From assembly GCF_963678635.1 (NCBI RefSeq), contig NC_087071.1, positions 17,173,613 to 17,237,612 on the forward strand: a stretch of DNA of 64,000 nucleotides. The letters run 5' to 3'. Shown here piece by piece: positions 22,128 to 37,100 of the stretch (its first letter is position 1; every line of letters starts with the position of its first letter). Source of the DNA: Symsagittifera roscoffensis. Lineage: Eukaryota > Xenacoelomorpha > Acoela > Convolutidae. Under the pieces are notes generated by a model. That model had not been told where the DNA came from, did not search any database, and saw only the letters and a program-made list of their open reading frames with translations. The translations under genes were made by a program, and so were the position numbers.

Positions 22128-25100
22128 GTATTATACACGATTCGGTGCTAGCTCAACGGTGGAGGCGTGCTGAAAAAAGATTTTTTTTTGGTATGCGGAA
22201 CGAGAATTCTTTGCGACACTATTCAGTGTAAAATGACTTAAATGCAGTGAGGCTTAGTTGTTTTGCATGCTTACCAGAATCGAGACGCGAACTGTTTGTA
22301 AAAGGCTGGCGGTTATCGGCGAAGCACATGGGCCTTTGAAAAAATTTGCAATGCGGTGGGTTCCAGAACAAGTGCTAACTAATCTTCATGTCGGTTATCG
22401 AATCCCTTTAAGAGCTACCTCAACGTTTTCTCGCTTGTCATTTTCTCCTCTGTGTTATAACTTTTGAATGGTTCATTTGAAAATATTTTTTTTTGAAATC
22501 GTCTAGCACGATAATAGTAATTGTGGTTGGAACATTATATGCTGTTTGTTGGGCAACAGTTTCTGTTTGCTGTTATTTCACAAGCAAAGCTTGTATGATA
22601 GTTTGAACTCCCTTTTTTCCAACCTAAGTCGCAAATATTTTTGTTCGTTTTGAAAATGTTCATTTTGATCAATAACCAGCTATAAAGTACAGCCAATGCT
22701 AATGTTATTAACCAGTCTATTATATTACAAGTTTCACTTTAGCTTCAAGGTATCATGGATCTGTAGCGTAGAGGTAGAGAAAGATACCCGCAACAAAAAA
22801 GAAGATTCGAACCTGGGCAGGTTCGGAGGGTTTTAATGAACTTTTTCGTATACTAATTAAAATGCGTCCGCTCTATAAATTGAGGCATGTTAGTTGGTAA
22901 TTTTTTTTTCAAATTGACTGCTAATGCGTCATAATTGGCTTGCGTCACTTAGCAATTATGTAGACTCAAAGTTTCACTCGTCCAGTTTTTCTAAGCAGAG
23001 TTATCGGTCATATTTTTGCTTGCGAAGTGCAATTTCGTCTCTGTGTAATAAATGTTAATTATCGATCCAAAAAATGTCTCCTGTTATTATAAGACCACAA
23101 CTGTTAAACCCCAGTTTTACCTTCATCTGAAAACTTAGTCGGTTCTTCTGTAACATGCTCATTACACATGCTCTTTTCTCTCCCCCCCCCACCTCACATG
23201 AGCATCGATTTCATGGTATAACGAGTAGTTTTACAAGGTTGAATATGAATACCAAGTATGTTTGTTATGGCCTTATTAGTCCGCGTGCCAAATGTTACAA
23301 CAATTCGACAATGTGAACAGAAAAATTACTCTATAAATTTTGCAGGTGGGAGAAAAGGAAAGAGCCGCGGGGGGTCGTGTCATTTTACGTTATCCACTTT
23401 TTTCGAACCTAAGTCGCAAATAAATGTGTCAAATTTTTGGTGGTACAATTGCATTTTATAGCTGGTTAGCGCATTGCATTATCTTTTCCTATCTGGTTTA
23501 TTGGTGGCTAGTTCCTGTTTGATGAAAAACAGGTATTATGAAACTGTATGTGATTTATTATTATTTTTTAATTATTCTTTGAGACGCTTATGAAAATTTT
23601 TGCACTTATCGCAAGAAATTCTTATTTTTCTTGAGAACTAGTTGATCGATTTTCCAATAGAGATACTGGTTTTTACCTATGTGCGTCTATTACGCTAGTC
23701 TCTTTTTTATTTCTCTGACCCTTCTATGATCTTGGAAAATATCAGTGGGGGATTTTTTAACCTATAGAGATACTGGAAGAGATACTGGTTTTTGCCTATG
23801 TGCCTCTATATTCCGCTAGTCTCTTTTTTTCACTGACCCTTCTATGATCTTGGAAAATATCAGTGGGGGTTTTTTTCCCATTTTTTTGAATTATTTTTTC
23901 TTTTTTTTCGAAGCTAGCATGACAAGATTAAGGTTTCAATCAAAGAAGAGTATTCTGGGAATCTCCCCTGTATTGGTTTTTATACCTTAATTTTTTGTAG
24001 AAAAGACTTGTTTTGGCCTTAGAAAATGTCCAAATTTTGGCCTAGGAAAATGTCTTAGAAAATTGTCTTGCCAAATCTGAGGTTAAAGGTTTAATCGAAA
24101 CAACAGATTTTGCGAATCTTCGTTGCACAACTGGTGTCGCCCCATTTTTAATGAAAAAAGTTATCGCTTTAGTTATTGTCCTTTTTGACTGCTCTCAAAA
24201 ACGCCCTGCCAAATCTGAGATAGCATTTTAATCCGAAAAGCAGGGTGAAGAAACTTTTCCAGTGCATAAGCAGCTACGCCCTAAATTCTGTAGAAAATTA
24301 CATAGGATTTTACACGTGTTTTAGTTTTATATTTCGAGACCATTTTTCGGAGACTTTTGTCAAAAATTACTCTGCCAACTCTGAGTTAAATGTTTCAATC
24401 GGGAAAAATGCTAAAAACATTTTGCTTCAAAGCGGCAACGTCGTGGTTTTTGTAGATTTGGTTCTTTTGGAAAGTGTTTGATTTACCAGAAAACTACGGT
24501 GCCAAATCTGAGATTAAGAGTTCAATGGAAAGAACAAGGGATCCGCTATTAAATTTCTGTAAGGAATTCGCTATGGACTCTGTAAGGAAATAATTGAGCT
24601 TTTCACATATTTTTGGACTTAATTCAATTTCCCCAAAATGATCGTGTCAATTCTGAAAAAGCGAAATTAATCAAACGGAGATGTAATCTTCGTGCAAAAG
24701 CTTGTTGTCCGTACTTTTGTTGATATTAGTCAGCTATGGACTTGGTAAATGTCCAATTTTTGACATTTTGAAAATTGCCATATAACTTTACCATCAGTAC
24801 ATTTATCAACCAGTTACCTCCAGCTAAAGTTGAGCTGGGCTCCTAGTGTTTAACTATTGCGTTTAACTAGCGTTTAACTTGTTCAGGGGCGAGTAGGTTT
24901 TACTATGTGGCTTATGGGGTATTTAATGTTAATTAACGAAAAGGCTTCCTGTGAAATTTTTCCAGAAAAATCCCGCAATCTGATTGATGCTCTGATGTAT
25001 AGATTCATTTTTCAAGTTCAATTCAAATTCCTTTTTGCAATTAACGAAGCGCAAATTGCTGGAAAAAACATGATCGACTTCTTGTTTCGAAATTTCCAGT

Positions 25101-28100
25101 GGTGTTAAAAAGCTTACATGTGATCCAGTTTCTAAAATTTGGTTCATGTTATCAAATAAGTATTAATTATACAGTGTTCTTGAAGTTCGAATAGCTTTCA
25201 AGTCAGGCATTTTGTCGTCGAAAATTATAAATTGTTTAGAAAGTTGCGAATCATTTTTTTAACCAGTTTTCCTTGAGTTTTTCAACCTTTTTCCAACGCT
25301 CTGTCGACTAATGTTTTGTTGCTGTGTTTAGGCACAAGCACGAGATGGAGACTGGGAGAACTAGTTCAGTGGGCAATGACATTCTCGGATTTGATCAGAT
25401 GGGACAAGTCGTGAACAAGTCAGATGGACACGGTCAGTCATTATTGGAGCATTATATAGTGGTTTCCATACAAGAGATTTGGAAACCTCTCAATTGCTTC
25501 AAAGTTACATTTAAGTAGAACGTTCAAATTTTAATTTGAGATAATTTTACCATATACTTGCGTATAGATAAGTATTTGTTCACTTGTTGAAAAGCCAAGC
25601 ATCCGTGAATCTTGAACATGTTCACGTCAAATGGTTTTTATTAAAGCGCTCTTTTGCAGAGTGCCTACAGCTAAGAAGAGCTCTATTGATTTTTATTCGG
25701 AATGTCACAAACCGCCAGCCCTATTCTGCTCGATCTTCTGTGATAATTTGCATAATTGGCTTCGGGCAGATCTCTCATGAAAAAGAAATTATTGTCTTCT
25801 AAAAAGTTCCGATATATGAGAACAAATAAGAACAGCAGTGAGTGATATGCTTCTAAGAGGCAGTTGATTTCATTTATTTCTCTTAAGCGTCTTTTTGACC
25901 AGCATTACGGAACAACCGTTTCGGAAATCACCGTTTGCAGAGCCATAAACTGTCGGAGTGACGTTGATTAAGAGTAATCAACGTAGTGAAGACTCTTATA
26001 TAGGTCTTGGTGATTTTTTCATTGTTTTTTTTTTCGGCAAAAAAATCTTAAAATGCTTTAATAACTACAGATGTGCATTCATACATATTAATGCATTTAT
26101 GAATGCATCTAGGTGTATATGCACTTTTTGAGTTCAATTGAAATTCATCTGCTGAAAGTGACGTAAATAGCACTCTCCAAATACGAACGTGGGAATGGCG
26201 CGAAAAAAGGTGAAACTTTTCTATTTGTTGAAAGTGGAATTTAATTTTTAGTTTTCTAGCGGAATAAAAACTTTATCTATTGATCCAGTTTTCTCAAGTT
26301 GGGTTAATGTTATCAGAAAAGAGTCAATCATAAATTGTTCTAAAATTTCAAAGAGCTTAAAGGGCATCTATTTTTTTCTTTGAAATTCGAAAGTTCAAAG
26401 AGCTTAAAGGGTATCCATTTCTTTTTTTTGAAAATCGAAAAAAAATTTCAACAAAGTCCGTGTTTTTTTTGTTTATTTGCGTTCATTAATCTTTTCCAAC
26501 TGCCATTTGTTTTTATTCTTTAGTTTGAGTGTTTTTATCTTAATGAAATTCAGGTTTTGCAATGTCCTATATTTATTATGACCTGGCAGGATTAATAACT
26601 AGACGAGCTGTGTCAGTTAATGTGGAAGTCACGAACAAATTTGTTTCGCCTATTTTGCGTCAGTTTAACTTTGCCAAATAATTTATGGTCATTTGAGGCG
26701 CTAAGGTGGATTTAAAAGAAAACAACAACGTGCAGTCTGATGCTAGATTTAATAAGAGTCGGTTAACGTAGTTAAGACTCTTATACAGATCGTGATGACT
26801 TTTCGTTTGTTTTTTTTTTCAGTAAAAGTCCTCGTTTGTTCAGGCTCAAATTTGATTTTTCGTGATTTGAATTTTAATTCTTTGTATGTTCTGTTCATTT
26901 CTTTTGTTAAAATGAGGGCAAACTTCGAAACTTGATTTTAATTTTGAGTTTCCAGCGGAACAAATTTTTCAGTGAAATTCCAAAAACAAGTAGCAGTCTC
27001 CAAATACGAACGTCAAAAATGAGCGAAAAAACATAAACGAACTCCAAAGTTTCGAAAGTGAAATTCAATTTAAGATTTCCTAGCGGAATAAAAAATTATC
27101 ATATTTATCCAGTTTTTTGAAATCAAAAAAGCCCCCATTATAAATTTTTCTTGAATTTCAAAGAGCTTTAAAGTCATATATTTTTTCTTTGTAATTCGAA
27201 AGTTGAAGTTTGTCAAAAAACAAGTCAGGATTTTTTCTGTTGATTAGTTTTCCAACTGTCAGTTGGCTATGTTTTTTCAGAAAAAAATTTTAAATAGTCA
27301 GATGTGCATTCATACATATTAATGCATTTATGAATAGCGGGATATGCATCAAGTTCCATTAAGTGGAGTTTTCAGTTGACACGCAATGTATTTTGTCGCT
27401 TCCATTTTCTTTAATTAAATGTGAACAAATCAGACCATTTCCAGTTATTTCAGAATTGGATGCATAATTTTGTTTTGAAATTACTCATCACTAAGAAATT
27501 ACAAAATGTTTTTTTTTTAATCTTTTTCAAAATTGTTTTTCGTTTCTTTTTTTTTCTGGAATGAACTTAGTTGATTCTAATTGACTAGCAGGCAGAACTT
27601 TAGTTGGCGCGCGCATTGTTCCTTAAGTCTATCTTGCAATTTCATACATTTAGCTGCAAAGAAATCAGACACAGGCTCTGTCATTTTTTACATTGGAGGT
27701 ATAATACAATTTAGTAGAAACACGTAGAAAATGATGAGCACCTCAATGTTGATTTTTTTCTCATTTGTTTTTCTTCAAATCTTTCTTATATGAACTTCGT
27801 TGAATTCTAAATAACTAGTGAGCAGATTTTCATTTGGTAAGCATCGTGTCTTTAGGCTATCACTTTCAATATCAGACAGTTTTTTAGTGTTGTCAACGTA
27901 GTTCAGACATGTATCGATGTCTTGTGATTTTTTCGTTTGTTTTTGCAGGAAAAAACTTTAAAAGATTTAATAATTGAAGAAGTGGAAAATAAAAAGTGTT
28001 TAAGTTTGCTTTACTGATTTTCGTTTTGAGTGTCCCAAGCGATATGTTTTCGATTTAAAAAAAATGGAGCATAATAATGTATTTTTCAATGCATTTTCAG

Positions 28101-31100
28101 TTTTACGTGGCACTGAAAGTGACTTCTAAAAAACAGGAAACGATGGTGCCGAGTGTAAATTTAATGAAGAGTGTTACACAAAATGAATTTTTATCAAATT
28201 CCGAGTTTCAAAAGTGAAAACTTTTTCGAATTCCGCTAATTTTCCATAATTTTGCTGTTATGAAATATATTCAATATTATCGAAACCAATTCAATACTTT
28301 CTGATTGAAAAGTCAATGGACACAGCGAAGACACTTATTGGTGTCGTTTGATTTTTCATCTTTTTTTTAAACATAAACATCTAAAATCTCATCTTGCTCA
28401 AATTTAGATCTGGTTTTCAATAATTTTTAGTGTCAATGATAAAATTTTCTTGAAATTGAAGAGCTTTAACGTGATGTACTGGCTTCTTCGAGTTTTCGAA
28501 TTTTTTCATGGACGTTAGAAAACGGGCCATTTGATCGCCTGACGTTCCTCGGACTTAATACTGGATTATAATTTGTACCTAAACCTTGTAATTGTCTGGT
28601 TTCGAGCCTGAAACAGTTTATTATTATTTATTATAATTTCAAAATTGAAGAATATGTTTGTGTTTTTTAGGCAGCGTGGATTGGCAAGTGGTATGTAGAC
28701 GTGCCTCCAAAGTGGTCACCTTCATAGACTTGGCCGGACACGAGAAGTACCTGAAGACTACCATATTTGGAATGACAGGACACCTCCCAGACTTCTCCAT
28801 GCTTATGGTATGTATATTCCAAGAAGACTCACAAGGGCAACTGGCGAATTGGTCTCGTACATTTCATTAAAAACATATATGGCAGTCATAATATATGTTT
28901 TGTATTATCATTATCATCTTACATCTTTGCTATATTCGAGTGTTTTTTTTTATTAAGCGACCACTTAGAAGTAATTCAAGCTCAATAAGCTCAAAACTTT
29001 GCAATTTTGTATAATCAAATGTGAGGCTCAAGAAAAAGATATAAAGATTTTTTAAACGCGTTAATATTATTATTAGAATAAGACAATAGTTAAATGTTAG
29101 TGAAATGATTTTAAAATTAGTCTTAATTACACTACATACCAAAAGAGAAGGAAGCAACTATCATGTGAAACTTATCTTCATTTTCAAATAGCGAGCGTAG
29201 TGTGTTAGTTTGACTCTAATTTTTTTTCCAATTTAACTCGCAAATAAAAATACTCATTTGGTGGTTCTTTTGCTATAATCACGGTCTGCAGCATTGGAAA
29301 TTTCATAGCATCTAATCTCTGCTTTATTTGTGGCTTAAGTTTGACGATTGATAAGCGACCGTGAAGGACGCGAGACTCCCAAACTCGAAGTCGGATGTTC
29401 GAATCCGACTCGCTGCAAAAGTCTTCCTAATTCGAGTCTTATTTCTGTTTTTTTTTCGTTTCTTATTTGTATAGCTGCTTTTTTGTCGGTTTATCGCTAG
29501 TGTTTGTGAAGTGCAGCTTCGCCTCTGTGTTTATTTTGTACTTGACTATTGATTTTTCGGGGTTTAACATTTGAAGTTCAATTCAATTGCGTTTGCCGAA
29601 TGGTAGGCAAACTACGCTCTCTACAACAATATAGAAAATGTCGCAAAAAGTGAATGAATTCTGGTTTCGAATGTGGATTTTAAATTCTAGATTTCCCTGA
29701 TGAATGAAAAATTTCCTTTTCACATGGTTTCTCAAATTTGGCTAATTTTCCATATTTTACGTGTAGTTTTTGAGATTAATGAACGTAGTGAGTACTCTTT
29801 TATAGGTCTTAGTGATTTTTTTTTAAAATTTGTTCTTAAAATTTGTTCACGCTTAAAATGAGTCTTAAAATTTGTTCACGCTCAATTTTTTTTTGCAGCT
29901 CGACTTATGGTTTCTTTTTCAATTCAAGTCATTTCTTTTGTTAAAAGGCAAAGTCCACTATCGAACAGCAAAAATTTTAAGGTCTCGAAAAACGTGATCC
30001 ACTTCTAGTTTCGAAAAGGAAAAGATAATATGTTATCATAGGTGGTAATTTTGAGTTTCGTGCGTGTATTGAATTTGAGAGCTATAATGCATAATATAAT
30101 CAATTGTACATACTATAAAATAGTTTTTGTAATTACATTACTCTGCCAAATGAAATGCTATTCAAAAATTCAAATTGTACGCTTGTTTTGCCAAAAAATT
30201 CGGCTTTTGAAATAAATTATAAATAATGTGCGAAGTATAACAAAAAGTGATCCAGCCACTGAAATTGAACCTAACACCTTTTGTAATATATCACCAACGA
30301 AAATTATTTATCAGATTTCCCAGCGAATTAAAAATTTTACCTATTAATTCAGGTTTCTCAAATTGGGTTAATTGTGTCAAAAGAGCACCAATCATAAATT
30401 GTTCGTGGAATTCAAAGACCTTAAGGCTTAAATTTTTTTCTCTTGCAAGTTAGTTTTGTTTCCTTGCGTTCATTACTCGTTTCCAACTGTCTCTTGGCTA
30501 TGTTTCCTAGAGCTAGTTATCAATATTTTCTCGCTTATGTTCGAGAAGTGCAGCTTCGCCTCTGTATTACACTTCCAATAAGACAATTCCCGATAGACTA
30601 TAAAATTCAGGTTGGCTCCAATGCGGGTGTGGTGGGCATGACTAAGGAGCACTTGGGACTGGCTCTGGCTCTCAATGTGCCAGTGTTCGTGGTGGTAACC
30701 AAAATAGACATGTGTCCAGAAAACGTCCTCAAAGGTAAGAAAAGTTGTTGGATCTCATTGTTATAGTACGATTTCATTTTTAAGACCAATTCGCTTAAAA
30801 TAGTGCGCACTGTAATTGGCGAGCGTTTTAGTACCATGTGTTTTATCTTCATATTAAAGTTATGTGTGAACTATAAGAGGCAGTTATGGCAGTTGGCTCC
30901 GCGACGAAAATGCCTGCTTCATAAGCTTGAGGTTTTTGGATCGAATCGCAGGGGCGGAAAATTTTGATTTATATTCGAAAGCTTATTTTTTTTATCTGGT
31001 TTAAAGTTATTTTTCTACCATTTTTGCCGGTGTTAGCATATTGCAGATTCGCCTGGATTTAAAAGTTAAAAAATTTTTAACTTGGATTTTTAAAAAGTTT

Positions 31101-34100
31101 TTTTTTGTTATGTATGCAAATCTCTGCTTGGGATTGCTTGCCTTGGGTTTTTGCGAAAATCCTTCTTCAGAATATCTTAATCTTCTGACAACGAGGTAGA
31201 TGCATAATGAGTATATTCTGTTCCCGAAAAGTTGTCCAAGGTGTGCCCATTGTCTAAAAATGTACAGTTGGTGCAAAGAGAGAAAGCGCCGCGATTCCTT
31301 GCAAATAACAATTTAAGTATATGTTTTGTTTCAGACACTCTCAAGTTGTTGCAACGTATCCTGAAATCGCAGGGCTGTAGAAAAATCCCCATCTTCATCC
31401 AAAACACTAACGATGTAGTGGTAACAGCTACCAACTTCACCTCAGAAAGAGTCTGTCCAATTTTCCAGGTATAGTATAAGAATATTGTTTAGTCTCACAA
31501 AAGAGATTAAGAGTTAGAATCCCGGGACATATTCGACAAGACCTCATTTTTGTTCCTACTATACACTCTCCACCCCTTCATATAAAAAGTTTTGTCAAAT
31601 AAATCTGTTTCCTCCCACTTAATACAAATATGTGGGGGTGATCGCTTTTTCCTGGGACAAAAGTGTTCTGCTTTCTGATTGGTAGGGTATCATACTGGAT
31701 ATATCCCCCTCCCTCTTCAATCTTACCCTTTCACCACCCAAAGGATCCTCTTTGATATTAATTTGCGAAATCCATTTTGGGTTGACCGACCCTAAAAATT
31801 TTCTAGAGGCGCTTTTAGCGCGCGCCAATTTATACTAATTTTGTGAGGGAAGCGCTCTCAAAAGTACTTGGCCTGATTTTTGAAAAGAGCTTGTGGCGCA
31901 AAAAATTTTTCGGAAAATGATCTGAAGTTCTATAAATTAGTTTGTGGACCCAAAAAGCGCAAGAACATCCTTGATCCGCGCCTGATTATATAGGGTATTT
32001 TAACGAGGTGAATATTTTCCGAAAAAGGAGGTGTTTTAATACGATTTTTTGAAATGTTTTCATACGCTTTTTCATACGCTTTTTGAAAATATTTTAAAAA
32101 CATGTAGTTTTGTGTAAAATGTACTTCCTGCATTTGTTATTTGTTAGATCTCCAATGTGACAGGTCAAAATCTGGACTTGTTGAAGATGTTCCTCAACCT
32201 CCTCTCGGCCAGATCTCTGCCGAGAGCCAACGAGCCAGCCGAGTTCCAGATAGACGACATATACTCTGTGCCGGTCAGTCTGTTACAGTATCTGTTGCTA
32301 GGTAAATCAGACTTGGAAAGTCGAAAGCTAAGACTTATTCTAAAAAGAAATCAGTACTTTTTCCCTTGCTTTTAATGACTCTTTCCTATTTTTTGTCTGT
32401 TGGATATTTTTTATAACATAAAATGCGTTTTGAAACAAAAGGGAAATGAGTTGAATTTGCACGCTCGAAAATGTGTATAGAATTGATTTGATTTCTTTTA
32501 GGGTGTCGGCACAGTAGTCGCGGGGACCATGCTTAGAGGCACAATATCTCTCAATGATACTCTCCTCCTCGGGCCAGACGCATTTGGCGAATTCAGTCCT
32601 GTTCCTATAAAGAGCATCCACAGAAAGAGACTTCCTGTCAAGTTTGTAACTGGCGGTCAAACTGCTTCATTCGCGCTGAAAAAGGTAGGTAAACTGTTTC
32701 TAAAATCAATTTAAAATACAAAATTTAGTCTTTAATGAATTATTTCTTAAAAAGGGTGAAAACTTTTAATTTAATTACCATTGTGAGGGAGAAATATGAC
32801 AAGATCCAACAATCTATTTTCTATTATATATTTAAATGCGGGCTTCACTATCTCGTCTATTATATATTTAAATGCGGGCTTCACTATCTCGTCTATTATA
32901 TATTTAAATGCGGGCTTCACTATCTCGTCTATTATATATTTAAATGCGTGCTTCACTATCTCGTCTATTATATATTTAAATGCGGGCTTCACTTTCTCGT
33001 CTATTATATATTTAAATGCGGGCTTCACTATCTCGTCTATTATATATTCAAATGCGGGCTTCACTTTCTCGTCTATAATATATTTAAATGTGGGATTCAC
33101 TATCTCGTCTATTATATATTTAAATGCGGGCTTCACTATCTAGTCTATTATATATTTAAATGCGGGCTTCACTATCTCGTCTATTATATATTTAAATGCG
33201 GGCTTCACTATCTCGTCTATTATATATTTAAATGCGGGCTTCACTATCTCGTCTATTATATATTTAAATGCGGGCTTCTTTATCTCGCCATGTTTAAGCT
33301 TTTTCAACGTATTATTTTTTACATGTTTAAGCTATATCGTATATTGCAATGGTTAAGAATTTTTTTTTCGATTTTCCAATTTGATTTTAGTGGTTATTTT
33401 ACCGAGTTTAAATTAAGCAGCCCAATATTGAATTAGGGGTTGCGAATTTGGCCTCCAGTTTTGAATGCCCGAATCATTTTACTTAACGAGATAAGACGAT
33501 TTTTGAGATTTTTCAAAAATTTTCAGAAATTTCAAATAAGAAATGAATTTACAAAACTTGAAATTCCCAACCCTGTAGTTGGGTACTGTCAGAGCACTAT
33601 CAAGAATTGCGAATCTTGCCTCCAAATATGACTGCTCAAATCCTTGTAGTTTTGAGTTATGAGGTTTTTTGTGATTTTTTTCAAAAATTTTCAGAAAATT
33701 TTATTTAAATATTTCTCAAAATTTGAAATTCCCAACCTTGTAGTTGGGTGCTGTCAGAGTACTCTAAGGAGTTTAAAATGTTGCCTCGAAATATGATTGT
33801 TCAAATTCTTGTAATTTTCGAGATATGACGTTTTTTGTGATTTTTTCAAAAAATTATCGGAAAACTTGTATTAATTTTTTTTTCGTAAATTCTGATATTC
33901 CCAACCCTGTAGTTGGGTCCCTTCAGAGTAATTTCAAAGATTGCGAATCTTGCCTCCAAATATGACGGCTCAGTTCTTTGTAGTTTTCGAGATTCGAAGT
34001 TAATTATTTTTCAAAATTTGAAATTTGCAGCCCTATAATTCGCTGTTGTCAGGGTACTCTAAAAAATTGCAAATCTTGCAACATGCGACTGCTAAACGCG

Positions 34101-37100
34101 AGTGCTCAAATGCTTTTAGTTTCCGAGATGTGACGTTTTTTGATTTTTTCAAAATTTCTCAAAGAACTTATCTACAAAGAAATTCAAAAAGTTTGAAACT
34201 ACTAAATTGATGAAGATACAACCTCATTGTCAGCGTACACCCAGGCGTCTCAAATCGTGCCTCTTAATTTGAATGCTCAAATCCTATTAGTTTCCGAGAC
34301 AAGACGTTTTTTTTTCAATTTTTTTTTCGGGAAACAGGTTTAAAAAAATTCCTAACCCTATAGTAGGGTGCTCTCAGTGATTGCAAATCTGGCCTCCAAA
34401 TTTCTCCAGAGGCCCATTAAATTTTCAAGATGACGCTTTTAAAATGGGAATTTAAAAAAATTAAAAGGTTCGAAATTACCAACCCTGAGTACACTAAAAA
34501 TTTGCAGATGTTGTTTCCAATATATGCGGTTTTTCGAAGCACCGGAGGTGCGTTAAACGCTAGTTAAAATTTATTTTTTCTAAATTATGAAGCTACTTAG
34601 ATAATCTACCTGTACGTCCTTCAATGCGCCAGCAGAATTGATATACAATTAATTTATTAGTGTTTGTGTTGTTGTTTTTGTCTTCATTTTAGTAGATATG
34701 GCTTTTACTATGCTCAGGAGTGAGCAGTAAATGAGAGTTCTTATGTTTGGGACCAATTTTGATACTGAAATGATCCTAGGTCCTAGGATGGTATATAAAC
34801 AAGCGGAAGTATGACGATAACATAACTGTTATAAAATAGTTTCGAAGATATTTTCTAAGATTCACGAAATTGAAGCTTCCTTCAAATGGCGTATTTTTAG
34901 GCGGTTTTTTTCACATTTGATCCTAGTATTCTTAAAAATAGTTTTTTTTCAACAATTATGTCGTATGTCGTAGATTAAGCGCAACCAGATCAGAAAAGGC
35001 ATGGTACTGGTGTCGAATCTGCTGAAGCCCTTCGCCTGCTGGGAGTTCGAGGGGGAGATTCTAGTACTGCACCACCCCACCACCATATCTGTCAAGTACC
35101 AGGCTATGGGTTAGTAATACTTGTTTTTAACTTCATATCATAAAACTTAGAAGATCTGAACCTTTTTTTGATTAGTTAGCAGTTGAGAATATAAATAAAT
35201 AAAAAAGAATTTGATATCTTTTGGTTAATTAACAGTTTAAGAATCCGTTATAATTATTTATTTCATTTCAATAAATGTTCTGTAGGTTTAGTTAGCCTAT
35301 CCCATTTAAGTAAAATAACGGCGGTCATGGATTAGTAATATCGAATCACTTCATGTCAAAAAAAGTATATTTGAACCTATATGGTTTTTAAAAAAAGTAG
35401 TCGGTTGCTGTGAAAGTATCATATACTATGACGATAACGGTACTGAAAACTTTATGATAAAAAAATGAAACTGGAAACCACAGACCCTCCCCAGACAAGT
35501 TAAACCCTAGTTCAAAAGTCTTATGGCAGCCTACTTGACTAAATGATCGACCACCATGATAACATTGATAAGGCACAAAGGCTCCAATGACAAAATACTT
35601 CACATAAGCGGCTTCCAATTACATTGAAGCTGTACTCATAAAGCAAATAATTTAGAGAAAAACAAAAATCTGAATTGAATTCTCACTCACAATAAAGGTA
35701 TCTTCCAGCCACGCCCAATTAGTGTTCGGCTACTTTCCTTTACTGTGGACTTCCAAGTGTTACCAAGGGTTGTTCCGAGTGCTTCAAATCCTGACATGAT
35801 AGCAATCGTGCTGCTGAAATCCTTAAAACTCTTTAACTTTTACACCCCTTACTCTGGTCCAATCCAGTCAAGGACTCTGCCCTCCTCAGGTTGAATCAAA
35901 TACCTTCAAAAGCATTGATTAAGCTCGTTTCTGATGACCTCTATTGGTCCAACACTTGCCCCTAGCTTCTGTTATGGAACCAAATTTAGTCCCTGCGTGA
36001 CGTTTTCAGCGGTTACTTAATGGATGTTTGTGGTCCCACCGTCATAGCTCTGTTATACCTTCTCCCCGTCAGACATCTTGATGAATCACCGAAAGAGGAG
36101 CAGCAATAAAAGTAGGTGGACCTCTCAGTAACTGGAATTGAAGTCTCGCATCTACCGAATCAGGGGCCACAGTCGCAGTGTGAGTTATGGACGAGACGCT
36201 GCAACCAGCAAATTTTCCCTGGAACAAACGAACAACCCTCTGGGCACATAGACACTGCACTAAGGCGTCCATTTTTTGAACCATTCAAATTCGTGGCCAT
36301 TCTGAAACTATGTTTTGCTGATAAGAAGCAAATCAAGCGCTGCACCTTGACGAGGCAACTGCAATGACTTAAGTGTTCTTTCTGCGCATTTTTTTTATTC
36401 GCGCTTCATTTTTGAGATTTAGCTGTTTTCATTTCAAAGCTTCCCAACGATTTTTGTAGTCTGAACATTTTGTGCCACTTGCACAGAACCCAATCCGGTA
36501 ACCTTGAAGTGGAAATCAAACTTTTGTTTTGGGTGTGTTTTAGTACTTTATTTTTTTTTCGCGTACAATCAGGTACCACATTGGATATCTGATGGGATTG
36601 AGTGATGTAATATTTTACAGCCCTTTTATTCCTGATTCAGTCGTTATAAAAGGAAGTTTCAATTTTTTTTATTGTGTCGAGAAAAACCTGAGTGAAGTTT
36701 TTGCTCCAATGTTCACTTTGGCCCATTTTATGCTCAAGTTGCTTTTTAATCATTTGGCAATAAAGCTTTTGATAGTATACTAGTAAGATAAAGTTAGAAG
36801 AGAAAATCTGAACTGTGTTCGGTACAGCAACCGGCTATCCTTGTTTTTTATCCGTCTGTCTTTGATTTCTCTGTTCGTATTTTTTTGTTGTCATAGTTCT
36901 TGTTGTTGTTCAGTGCACTGCTGCAGTGTGAGACAGACAGCAGCCATAGTGTGGATGGACAGGGAGGCTCTGAGGACAGGAGACAAGGCCAAGATCCGGT
37001 TCAGATTCATAAAACACCCAGAGTATCTCAGAGTGGGCACCCGTCTAGTGTTCCGAGAGGGAAGGACAAAGGCTGTCGGTGAGTTCAAAAGCGTCAGTGG

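Noticed and set aside
22757-30955. Functional tRNA genes in GTPBP1 introns
   Set aside because: A and B boxes are present but the T or anticodon arms do not fold, so tRNA-derived repeats are more likely.
32735-33436. Long frame with a 12-residue repeat (plus) and a matching minus-strand frame
   Set aside because: Both are direct consequences of a 36-bp minisatellite whose unit has no stop in these frames.
36069-36345. Cys-rich minus-strand frames as a nested gene
   Set aside because: Short, no recognised family, only a weak acceptor; kept as a note in the intron entry.
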